Shown: piece after piece, positions 10,425 through 21,013 of the stretch | Numbering within the stretch: position 1 is the stretch's first letter | Layout: each line of letters begins with the position of its first letter | DNA from: Cryptomeria japonica | Taxonomy: Eukaryota; Streptophyta; Pinopsida; Cupressales; Cupressaceae | Reading direction: 5' to 3' | Length of the DNA stretch: 64,000 bases | NCBI RefSeq assembly: GCF_030272615.1 | Contig: NC_081412.1 | Span: 139,762,747 to 139,826,746 of the forward strand | Translations under genes and position numbers: made by a program | Notes under the pieces: generated by a model | Databases searched by the model: none | The model's input: only the letters and a program-made list of their open reading frames with translations | Told to the model about the DNA's origin: nothing

Positions 10425-10625
10425 GCACAGCATTATCGAGAGATCTTCTTTATGGAGGGATGCATATTATATGCAAAGACATGAATTCCTTAATCATTCG
10501 AAGGATGACACTCTATCAGAAACATCCCCGAAGGACTGGGTGAGACAACTTATGAGTGAGCAGCACAAATCTGCACTTGTTCATGGTTCAGGTCAAGTTT
10601 GCTGTTGGAAAGGTCATTCTACTGG
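10425..10625 (+). CDS. F-box/WD40 protein gene, exon with F-box end
   Basis: First visible exon of the host gene. It starts after TTTCTTTGCAG and ends GG before GTATGC. Its first base completes a codon begun in an unseen upstream exon, and its last two bases join the next exon's G to give Gly. The translation runs HSIIERSSLWRDAYYMQR, which matches the C-terminal half of an F-box, then a linker ending GQVCCWKGHSTG, which leads into the first WD blade. F-box proteins of this type recruit substrates to SCF ubiquitin ligases through SKP1, with the WD40 propeller as the substrate reader; that role is family knowledge. The N-terminal F-box half was not found in the window. Confidence rests on four exons joining in frame. 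Confidence 0.82.
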
Positions 10626-12114
10626 GTATGCTTTTTGCAGATCTCCATTCTGTCATGGTCTCATCTACCCTATTTTTAATGTTTTTGTGGACAACCCCTC
10701 TAAGAAAGGCTGTATTGCTGATGGAAGTATGTTGTCAAGATAATTAATTCTTCTTGTCCTTATTCAAAATCAGACATATTACACAGCTGAATTCAGTCAT
10801 GCCTCAGGATCCCATACTTAAGTCATAGCCTCAGTATTAGATCTCTGTTGACAGCTATCATATGTGTGGCTGAGTGCTGACCCTCCCTATATTTTGAATC
10901 CAGGTTTTCTGGTGCCACACATTCCATTATCTCCAGGTGACCTCAGGAAAAGGATAGATGTAGCAGGTGTATAAACCACCTTAGCTGGGGTTTTTGAGAA
11001 GGAGGATACTTTCTATCTTCTGGGTAAAAAATCTACAGCCCAGGTCCCTGCAAGCAGATCATAGGAAACAAAAAAGTACCAGAGATGTGTAGAACAAAAT
11101 CCTCTAGGCAAAAATAGCCTCATCAAATTTCCTGTAAAATATGAACTCTTTTTTCACCTCAAAGGTTTTTGAAATTCTCTTGTTTAAATTTCTGAATCTA
11201 TGATAAATCTTCTCATTGTTTCAAATTATTTCATAGACCTAGGTTCAGATGCCCCTACTACCTTGCAAACAAATTAACAACATAAACTGCTAGAATATAT
11301 GCAAGTTTCTGCCATGGAGGGGTCACCATAGGCACATGTTTATATGGAAACCTCATGGCTTATTTTACGTGCTCTTTTTATTTTATCATTCTGCTGCTGT
11401 ACCAGGATTGCAATGTAATAGGTTTTGCAATAATAAAACAGGTGGAAAGTTCCAATAATATGACTTTTGTTGAAGCCTTTGAGTCATTTGCTTGAACATG
11501 TTTAATTAAGTGACTCCCCTGTAGTTTCTTTTAACAAGATAGCCCTCAAATGAAATACCCTGTCATTGCAAAAGCTCTTGGAAAATTTACAGAACATCTT
11601 AGAGAACACTTGGATGCACAGATATAGGAAATGCTTTAGATGTTTGACACCAGAAGATGGAAAGCCTCTCTTTTGGGACTGCAAGTTAGGTTGAATGTTC
11701 CTCGAGAAAAAAAGAAAACGAATCATTTGTTTTAATGACATTGAATACAATGAATGGATGATGTCTCTTTCATTTGACTCTCTAGAATTTGTCAATAATT
11801 TAATACTAATGTTGATTTATATGGATCTTCTACACAGGTCATTTATGTAAACTCATTAAAACAATTCTGTATTACTATTTTTTAGCATTATGTTATAGCT
11901 TGCATCTCTACAGATTGTAATTCTGAAATGGTCCAAATTAATCAAGACAAATGTTTTCCTTATTTGTTTTCTCTATATTTTCATGCCATATGTGAAATTT
12001 CTTTGCGTTGTATTGATCCAGAGTTTGACATCTTACTCAGCTTTGTTATTATATTTTCTTAATCAATGATATCTGTCTTTTTCAAATACTGTTATTGAAA
12101 ACATAAAACTGCAG
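10626..12114 (+). other. Intron of the F-box/WD40 gene (1.49 kb)
   Basis: AT-rich, with GT at the start and a CTGCAG acceptor at the end. No transposon or RNA gene is recognised in it. Small frames inside it, including a read-through of the upstream exon to 10743, are not coding. Confidence 0.75.
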
Positions 12115-12169
12115 GGTGAACAAGTGCAGAATGAGAATGGAATCAATTTTAACGGGTGTTGGTGATCAG
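12115..12169 (+). CDS. F-box/WD40 protein gene, 55-bp exon
   Basis: A micro-sized exon between the acceptor AAACTGCAG and the donor CAG/GTATTG. With the preceding exon's GG it reads G-VNKCRMRMESILTGVGDQ. That is the CRM...LTGVGD pattern preceding a WD-type TVR(I/L)W strand, which is exactly what the next exon supplies 14.4 kb downstream. It ends in phase 0. The exon is too short to be called alone; support comes from frame continuity and the motif that bridges exons. Confidence 0.82.
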
Positions 12170-15100
12170 GTATTGTGTTCACCTAGACACTTATTCTTTT
12201 CCTTTTATCTTCAGTTCCTTATTATTTTAGTTCTTGGAATGCTCTTTAGATCGATACTTGATATTGGAAAGCTATCCCTCATGGATGGTGGTGGTCAATC
12301 TTTTTAGATTTTAACTTTACTTTAAAATCTTTAATAAAATGAAGAATATAAATTTTAATCTTGATGTACGCAATGACATGATGCTCTTCAAGTTGGGATC
12401 ATTCAGTTTCAATGGACACAAGGTGGTTCTATACACTTATCCTTGACTTGCAAATGATATTGTTTGTCACTGACAGCTATAGATACTGTCTAGATTAAGC
12501 TTGCTTAGGACCTAGTGTCAATAAATTATGCTTTCACTCACAAGGGATTGAAAAATATATTAATTTTACATGTGCATATTGTATACTGTATATAACTTAA
12601 ATTTAGGCATACTCTAACTTCTGATTGAGCAAGTTAGAATGTATTATCTCATCCTTTACTAAACTTTTTCTTGTCACTCTTGTTTACCACACTTCTTTTC
12701 TTATTTACGTTATTCTATTTTCTTATACTTCTATTTACATTTCAAAGAGTCATTTTCATAGCAAAAGCCTTCATTAACTAACTAAGCTGTAAACATAATA
12801 AATGTTTTAGATTTTTCTCCTTGATAAATACAAATAGAACATGTGTAGGCATACTCTCCCTCAAAGCTGCAAGTCACAACTCTTAATCATTAGAAAATGC
12901 AGCTTGCTGGGTAACTGCAACGAACTTCCAAAACACTTCCATCAATGTGCATAGGTGCATCAAACATGTTTCAATCAATTTTGAAGTCATATCATTCAAT
13001 GGGACTGCATAAGATTGCCGCTACTTAAAATGATCTGACATGACAAGTAACATAACTTCTTCAATCTTTCGGATACAGCAAGAATCAGCAGTATGAAGAC
13101 ATTTTTCCAACAATCTCCTTCTTAGACAAATTCTTTGACACTCCTTTGACACTCCTTTGACATCAATGACAACTTTTGTTCAACACTCTTTGCATGGAAA
13201 GGTGTCTCAATATGTTGGTTGTCCACTGTCTTGTATCCTTGCTTGAAGAAAGTGATGAGGCAGAGAAGCTGACAGTGTGTCATGTCCCACAAGACAGATA
13301 CAAGTTATCGATGCTAGTCAAAGTTTATTGATATACTCATACATCACTACCACTGTTTTCTGCCCCATCTGTAATTAATTCTTAATCTCAGCAATCCTGT
13401 CCTTAAACATCCCTAATATTGGAGACCTGCACAAATCTTAAGCATTGTTTGTTCTTGATAGTAAGATTAGACTCCAAGGCTTGGAGTTCCTTGCACTTGA
13501 TTTTCTTCCTGAAGCCAGCACTAAAAGATTTATGCAGAGAGACAGCATTATCAACCATGCATTCCATTTTCCCCTATCAAGAATTTAACCAAATTCATGA
13601 TCTTCTAGCCTTCACCTCTGAAAAAGTTTAGTTTAGAACTTAGTCAGGGATGGTGAGAAAGGCACATGAGGACTCTATTGTAAAATCGAGTACCATTAAA
13701 ACTGCTCTGAAACATGGAGGAATGTATATACCAAACTGATGGGTGCTGATGTGTAAACATTATAGCCTAGTTGCTGTCTCTTGGGGATGTTATTCACTTC
13801 ATCTTGTGGAGCCTTGACCTGGAGGTGGAGCATTGATGGGTTTTGCATGGGGAAACTCAAGAAAAAACCATGTTTCGATGGGCCATACAGTTCCAGGCAT
13901 GTTGTTTCAGCAACACATCACAAGCAGACCTGTAGGTGGTTGTTTAGTGCAGCAAACTGAATGTTTTCAATCCTTCAATTAGTTTTGGTATGAGTTGGAG
14001 CTAATATTCGAGGTGCTGGTACAGGTTGAGGTTGTCTAGAGTGTTGTTGATAAATTTGGAAATTAGCTGGGTGAGCTTACTTCCTTTCCTACCTGATATA
14101 GAGTGTTCCCTATCCTTTATTGGTCTATAGCTGTCCATTCCTGCATTTGCAGGGGTCTATTCAATGCTGGGTGTGTTCAAAAACTTATTGCAGACTTGTA
14201 ACTCACTATTTGCTGCATATTGGAGACTTTGGGAGGTACACCTTGAAATTCATAGCATCAACTGAATTTAACATATCAGAACTTTTTGGCAAAAAAAACA
14301 CTTAAACAAAGTAAAAAAATTTGACTTCAATGCTAAATTCCTCCCTGGTTCCTTGAAATTCTCCAAAATTTTGCTTGCGCTCTTCTTGGGTTCACATGGC
14401 TGATCCCACAGGCTATGGGCAGGACCCTATCCGAACCCAGAGGGAACTAGACCAGGACCTAGGGGGTCCCCCTGCAGAACCCGATAACTTAGTTGCAATG
14501 TTGAGTGGAATTTCAAAGGGGTCATACAATGTTGGGAAAAAATACAAGGTTGCTTTGCATTGTAGGGCGGAAATGCAAGATTGTTTCGCACAATTGTTGA
14601 GCAGGGATTCTAGGTTGTGCAATATTTTCAGGCAGAATTTCAAGCTTGTTCAACAATTCAAGCAAAATTTGACATCATACTTGCAATTTCAAGCGAAAAT
14701 TCACTCAGGTTTTACATTTTGAACGGAATTGCAAAGTTGCCTTACAATATTTTCAATTGGAAGTTGGATGTAGCCTTAAAATTCGAGATGGAAATGCAAG
14801 GTGTGCTTACAATTTGTATCGGCATTTCACCCTTTCTTGCAAACTTCATCCATTCACACCCACATTTCTACACTATCACAATTTCAAGTCTTAAGTTGTA
14901 ACGTTTCCAAATTGCAATTTCATTATTTTCATCCTTGGTGTTCACTTCTACACAACACTTGATTTCGCAAGACTCACTCCTAGACTTGACAAAACGAAAC
15001 CCTTCATTCTAAGGCCAGAGACTATAATTATCACCAAGCTAAGCAAAACTAAGCTAATAAGCAAAAAGAGGGGTCCCCATTTGCAATGGGGTGCGTGTGT

Positions 15101-16049
15101 TTTTAACACAAGAAGTTGCACAAAACAATGAAGAGGAGAGGATTGAGAATAAAAGTGAAGTAAAAAACCAAATATCACCCCAGTGCGGGAGAGCCTTTTT
15201 TAAATAGTGCTTGTCAAACAGGCACCGCGTTTACTTCTACTAAATACACAATACTATTGTTCCCTGTTTGCGAACTTTAAATGTTAAATATCCTAGATAA
15301 TGATGGGGCTAAGCATTAGGTTTATTGCTTGAGCAAAGACCAGTATTGTCCAGTCCAAAATTGGCTGGGTTTTCTTTTAATAGCAATATTTTGTCGAGAA
15401 GGTTTTCAAATTGATTGTCAAGAAGCTTGCGTATATATATAGCTAGCTGGTTTTTCAATTCAGGCTCTGACCATTCTGTATGGCCTTGTAAGAACTTGAG
15501 AGTCATCTTCTACCTGAAGATTTGGGATGCTAAGTGGTTTAATAAGTTTAAGCCTTTGAACAAGCCTCAGTCATGTCAGTAGTGTTGTGACGAAGGTTAA
15601 TAGGGAAAGGCCCTAAGAAGACTCATCTCTGGTTGTCTCCTGGTGACCTACAAAGACCTCATCAAAATTTGGCTTACAGAAGCTAGGAGGTAGTGACCAT
15701 TATAATTTATTCCTTTTCAATTTATTGAAGCTTGCATGTTCATTATGATCATAAATTTACTAATTGAATGTGAGATGCATAGATAAATACAATGACTTGG
15801 ATTTGCACAAAGCTCTGTTTTTTATGCCAATTCTTCTCTTGGCCTATCAACCAATTTGTAAACTTTGTATCATTTGACAAGCTTTAAATTGATTGACTGT
15901 TTTTTTTGAGATACCTGATCTGGAGTATAAAATTGCTGATCAGTTGTTGACCAAATATGTTGATATTATGCTATCGTTATTGTGCAAAGTTATAAATTGT
16001 TGGCTAATGACCTTCATTGCTGGTTTGGGTATAGGGATGGGTACTTTGA
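12170..16049 (+). other. Intron of the F-box/WD40 gene, left part
   Basis: Start of a 14.4-kb intron. At 13120-13170 the phrase CTCCTTTGACA is duplicated next to CATCAATGACAAC, a pattern typical of the polypurine-tract side of minus-strand copia elements, so old retroelement debris is likely. From 14540 to 14830 a degenerate 'GAAATGCAAGNTTG' phrase recurs several times. Open frames at 14375-14722 and 13419-13631 have no recognisable domain. No RNA gene was seen. Confidence 0.5.
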
Positions 16050-16132
16050 ACATACATACATACATACATACATACATGTATGTATGTACATGTATATATG
16101 TATGTATATATATTAATACATATATACATATG
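16050..16132. repeat. (TACA)n/(TATG)n microsatellite
   Basis: Runs of ATAC and TATG tetranucleotides form a self-complementary tract. A similar tract lies at 20898-20960, on the other side of the candidate element at 16133-20897. The simplest reading is that the element inserted into one such microsatellite. Confidence 0.85.
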
Positions 16133-16189
16133 TGTTAGTTCCCCTTTAAATTTAAATTCAAAGGTGTTCTTTTAATGTTTGTTTTCCCC

Positions 16190-16504
16190 TTTGAACTTAA
16201 GTAATTGAACCTTGAAAAGTTCAAAGTTCAAGTTCATTACTTGTCTTTAGTTTTGCTTGTCCCTGCGGCTTTGTTTTATGATAGAGCTGAGCGCTCATGC
16301 TAGAAAGTTCTCGTTGAACTTGAACCTTTGAACCATTTTGGTTCAAGGTTCAAGGTTCGTTGTGCGTCAATCCTGTCTTGTTCGTTCCCTGCTTTAAGAC
16401 CATTGAGGCTGTTGTGTATTGCAATTGTTTTCTTTCTCGTCGAACTTGAACCATTGAACCTTTTCAAACTCAAAGTTTAAGGTTCAAAGTTCAAAGTTCA
16501 CTTT
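16190..16504. repeat. Three GAACTTGAACC hairpin-like repeats
   Basis: Three segments, about 16190-16245, 16311-16360 and 16437-16504, each read GAACTTGAACC-type sequence followed by its approximate complement (GGTTCAAGGTTC). Each could fold into a stem of about 20 bp. They lie in the leader ahead of the unknown long frame. Confidence 0.7.
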
Positions 16505-16964
16505 GACAGTAAAAGTCACATCCGCAAGTGGCGCGCCCTGGAGAGAAAAATGATGGCCGAGTAAGGAGTATTATAGCACGTTCAGGAATGTCATTTCTAA
16601 TTATGGCAAATGAGTACAGCAACTCGTGTGACATGTAATGGAATGGCTTGGAATTAAATGCATGCCGAAAGATCATTAAATGGGTGTTAGTTCACACGAA
16701 TTTACTCAAGTAAGTGCGGCCGACAGATTTAAACGAGATTTTGTTTCTTTTTCTTGTGCAAATCTCTTGAAGTATTTTCATGGTAGCCGTAAGAGCGAAA
16801 GAAGTCGGAGGTATTGTATCTGCATTAAAGGGTTCCAAGAATTTGCTTTCCAAATTAGGTTAGTTTCAATCATCTCTACTCCTCTGTCTTTTCTTGTTCA
16901 GAAACTAGTTGCTGTTCATTTCCGTTGCGGAAATTTGTTTGGGTTCCTGAATTGCTTGATAAAT

Positions 16965-19900
16965 ATGAGAGGGACTCCTATGAGACCGACTCTGCCAAAG
17001 TTGGGTCGTACTTCCAGTTTGGTTAGTTGTCTGCCTGAAATTGGTGATACTTCATTAGCATAGGCGAACCTTTCTGATTTCTTAGAAAGGGCGAAGGATC
17101 CTGCTCAGAATTCTATGATGGAGAAAATTGTGGGAAGTGGTTTAATTGAAGCTGTTGCTTTTCCCATTGCGGCGCCATGTCCTGAATTGGTGATAGAGTG
17201 CATGAATCGGTATGATGCAGAGCATAGATGTATTAGGACAATTTCCGGTGAGGTCTTGTTGAAGATAGATAGAGAGACGGTGATTGCAGCTATGGGAATT
17301 CCACACAAAGAGCCATATGAAGATTGGACGATTGGTACTTCATATTCTTTCTTTTCTGAGAAACGGAGTATATACAAGAGCATAATTGCAAGAAACTGGT
17401 TACTAAAGGTTCAAAAGGGAGGTTCCAGGCTACCACGGCCACTCACCCGGGAACATTTAATAACAGAGGTATGGGATATTGTGATTTTGTTGAATAGATT
17501 AAAAGGAAATGCTCATGCATTCTACTGGGAAGATTGGATGTCTTTTTACATTCATGTTATGTTGAATGGGAGTGCTTATCTAGATTGGGGGCAGGTTATA
17601 GCAGAAAGGCTACATGAAAGTTTAAACAAATTTGTAGGAATGTATGATTTTCATATGTCCTCGTACCTGTTCTACATGCTGGCCTGTACTCAAGATTGGG
17701 ACGGTTTATATCATGAACCATGGGTTGACGGGATAAGGGTTTATGAATATTATCCTCACCTGCAACAGCAGAGGTATGCCTAGAATTTTATGAGATGGAA
17801 TGATGTTTTTGCAGGAAGATTGGTTTATGAATTGCAGGGAAATACAAATAAAAGACTGTCTTCAGAAGCAATGGAGTTCGTAAGTAACTATGGTAGTTTC
17901 TTTATTCAGTTTGCCCAGTTTACTTATGTTAGAGCTGGTGGTTATCGAGGAGAACCTTTCAGGTTACCTAGATATGCCCTGGATAGTTACATTCTAATTG
18001 AAGTTAGTCGACAGCTTGCTCATATTGACAAAGAGAGGGGAGGGAAGTCTGGAGTTGTTTTTCCTGTTGAACTAGGTTATTATAGTTGCAAATCTGTATC
18101 AGATGCCTTGAACCTTGAGTTAGAATTCAGAAAGTTCAACCTATAGTCATATGTTGCTAGGCACAGATTTGATAGTCAGAACTATGCCATAAAAAGCTTA
18201 GATGTGGGCAGTGATTTTTGTCATGAACCTCAGTTAGAAGACTATTGGGAAAACTGCTCTGATGAATTTGAAGTTAGAAAAAGATTATGGTCAAGGCTCA
18301 CAGTTTCACAGGTTGTTACACTAAAGTTACCCATTAATGTTTCCGGTGTACAGGAGGACAATGATGAGGATGTTGTTGACTTCGAGTTTTATGAAAAGAT
18401 ACAAGGGCAACCTATTCCTGAAGTGGACTGGAACAGAAAGGGAGATGACACTATTCAGGCAAAGACTTTCAATGTTATTAGACGAACTGAAAGATGGTTA
18501 AGGGACCGATGTTTTAAACAACAGTCCATCTTAGCACCAAGGAGTAAACATGTTGACCATATTCCTGTAACCTCACAAATCTCTTCTCCTCCTTCTAACT
18601 CTGTTATTGATATTGCAGGTAATAAGAAGCAAAGGGCTAAAACATTGAAAACTGCTAGTCTGCAAGAACCTTCACAAAGTCCATCCCTTGTTCGCATTAC
18701 ACGCTCCCGCAGCAAAAAGCACATCCAGATATCCCTTCCCGATACTCCTGTGATAGATTTAAATTCAGGGGAAGAAGATCAAGGAGTGATGGATACTCAG
18801 GTATCAGAAAATCCAACTATTGCTACCACAGATAAGGAAACAGAGGTTCAAGAAACAGAGGACCCTCTTCATGCCATTACAGTCTACGGTATGGGTCAAT
18901 CAATTCCTTCAGCCAAGGAAACACTTGCAACTCCGAAATGGTTAAGTGCTTCTCTTAGCAAGAAGTGAAATGTGGTACCAATTTCTATTCCAATGGAGGA
19001 TATGGTCAGTAATTGTTTGGGAAGAGCATCAAAAAGCAAGAAAGTCAAAACTGAAGCCATGATTGATGTAGATGAGCAAACAGGACATTGGGTGGCAGAA
19101 GTAGCCCGACCTCCAGCAGATAAAGATGCTCAAACAATTACTGAGAAAGATTTCATTATTGATAAGATTGACCTAGGAGTGGCTTCTCGAGCTGCAGATG
19201 CCAAGCACTTGGAGACCTCTACCAAAAGAATGCTCACGAGGACTTGGAAAGACGAGAAAGATAAAAGCGAGATGAAATAGAGTATAGTGCAGGTGGCTCA
19301 GTATATTAATGCTTTGCAAGATCTGCAAGATCCTAATCCTCAGCCACTTTCTCAGATACCTGTGTCTTTTGATCCCAAATCACCCATGAACCAGAAATTA
19401 CTGGATCAGGTTCAAAGAAGTCGAATGGTAACAGATGTCTTTAGTGATTGGCTGAAATCAATTGCTCAGCAAGGAGTGAGCTATATTTCTGACTTGATTA
19501 AAGTGTTTGAGAGTGCAGAATCTGTAAGTAAAGAATTGGAAACGGAAATACTTGCTTGGGAAAAAGAAAGAAATAAATGGGTGGTTGTGTCAAAACAGAT
19601 GAGAGATACTCAGAGATATGGTGTCATGAATTTCTTGGCAGAGAAACCAGTACAGGGTTTAGATTATAATATACTTTTTGTATGTAAGGAAAATATCGAA
19701 TGGAGAAACTCAATCATTGAGCAGGGGCATGAAGAATCAGTAAAACTGTCACAGGAGTTAAAAGAATTGATCAATATCATGCAAAAGGACATGAAATGCA
19801 TAGATATTCAACTCCTGAAAGAAGGTGAGCAAACACTTGAGGATTCCGCCAAGATGATTCAAGCTTTTGAGAATCGGATTCAACAAGTTCAAGAAGCAAA

Positions 19901-20168
19901 ATCCCTAATCATTGAAGATTTCTCTAAGATTGCGCGGATTGAGTCTATGCTAACTGTTTGTTTTGATCATCTTGAGACTCATAAAGGCAAAGTCATGCAA
20001 GTAAGCAAGAAGAAAGAGGTCTGGAAACAACGAATATTACATATTGGCTTGCCGCATTATCAGCTCATCCTCAATTTTTCCACAGCCCATCTGGAGTGGC
20101 GTAATGTTCGTAGCAATCCTCCACCTCAAGATGTACAGGAGGATGCCACCTCGACTGCTGAAGCGTGA
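16965..20168 (+). pseudogene. Unknown 1,067-codon ORF with five in-frame stops
   Basis: A single reading frame runs from an ATG at 16965 (MRGTPMRP) to a TGA at 20166. It has no frameshift, only stops at 17061, 17781, 18144, 18966 and 19278 (four TAG, one TGA), all explicable as single C-to-T or G-to-A changes. Its N-terminal third (from about residue 50) is a globular region rich in Trp and aromatics, including PCPELVIECMNRYD and RPLTREHLITEVWDIV. The middle (about 440-680) is acidic and Ser/Thr-rich with a basic KKQRAK patch. The last 300 residues are rich in Glu, Lys and Gln and look like coiled coil. I recognise no polymerase, nuclease, protease or zinc finger. The frame also extends upstream without stops to 16680. 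The absence of introns suggests a retroelement protein or retrocopy; Gag-like structural roles are possible but unproven. Confidence 0.6.
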
Positions 20169-20897
20169 TCTCATAGTTATTGCATGTGGCTTATGCCGTT
20201 TTCTTTTTCAAGTCTTAGGCAGCTGTTTTCTATAACTGAAATTTCTTTTAACTCTTGGAGAGAGTTAAAGTTTTACTCTGGTTATTTTTGTAACAAACAA
20301 TTTTAGCCTGGAGACTATATATACTCTGACGGAAACCTGGAAAAAGGTCCGAAAATTTGTGGAAGAATATAGACTTACTGTTTTATACTTCATAATAGGT
20401 GGGATTTTCATAAAAACTTTATCTGTGAATAAAGGTAATGAATGTTTTTTTTTTACAGACTTGAATCTGTGTGTTTAAGTTCATGAAAGTGAATTTCTGT
20501 GTGAATTTAGCTTTCAGTGTAGTGATCATTGATTTCTATGAAAATCTCTTGTATATTTTAATGGATGTGGTTGGTTTATAAATTCCATAAGTCAAGATAT
20601 TGAAGTTAATGATAGAATCTGTAGGTTCTAGTTACAAGAATTATTCATATAGAGATCGCGTTCATATCATGCATATGTGTGAATGTTAGCCAACTTTATT
20701 ACTTTCTGGTTAAAAGTATATTCAAGTTATTTAAATATTTCCATCCATTGAAAATTATTCAAGGGAAGCTGTACCCGTATACAGAGGTTAATTACTTACG
20801 TGATTATCCAACTGTTGATACGTTTTGTCTTTTATTTGAGGGTTCTACAGAGATCAATAATTTCCACATTAAGAAAAGACAAATCTGTATCCTAACA
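20169..20897 (+). other. AT-rich tail after the unknown ORF
   Basis: Holds CTATATATACTCTG at about 20315, a GAATAAAGG at about 20430 that could be a polyadenylation signal, and a T10 tract. No open frame with recognisable features. It ends at CCTAACA, the proposed right end of the candidate element. Confidence 0.4.
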
Positions 20898-20994
20898 ATA
20901 TGTATGTATGTATGTATATATACATACATACATACATACATATACATATATGATATACATTTGTATATATAAATAATATGTATAACGATATATT
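20898..20994. repeat. TATG/TACA microsatellite, right of candidate element
   Basis: TATG and ATAC tetranucleotide runs, the counterpart of the tract at 16050-16132. It continues into AT-rich sequence up to the LINE target duplication at 20995. Confidence 0.8.
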
Positions 20995-21013
20995 AAGTAT
21001 AAAATGAATATAT

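Larger units (their letters stand above)
16133..20897 (+). mobile_element. Candidate mobile element with unknown long ORF
   Basis: The unit starts TGTTAG and ends CTAACA, and both sides show ATATG (16128-16132 and 20898-20902). That is what a TG..CA retroelement with a 5-bp target duplication would give. It sits inside a microsatellite, so chance matches are easier. The interior is a leader with three hairpin-like repeats, one long frame on the + strand, and a 0.7-kb AT-rich tail containing an AATAAA. I found no pair of LTRs, no primer binding site and no pol gene. It could be a non-autonomous retroelement with degenerate or very short LTRs, a retrocopy, or a different type of element. The boundaries are an inference. 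Confidence 0.4.

Noticed and set aside
14375..14722. 115-codon frame starting MRSSWVHMADPTG
   Set aside because: No recognisable domain; the downstream part is degenerate repeat sequence.
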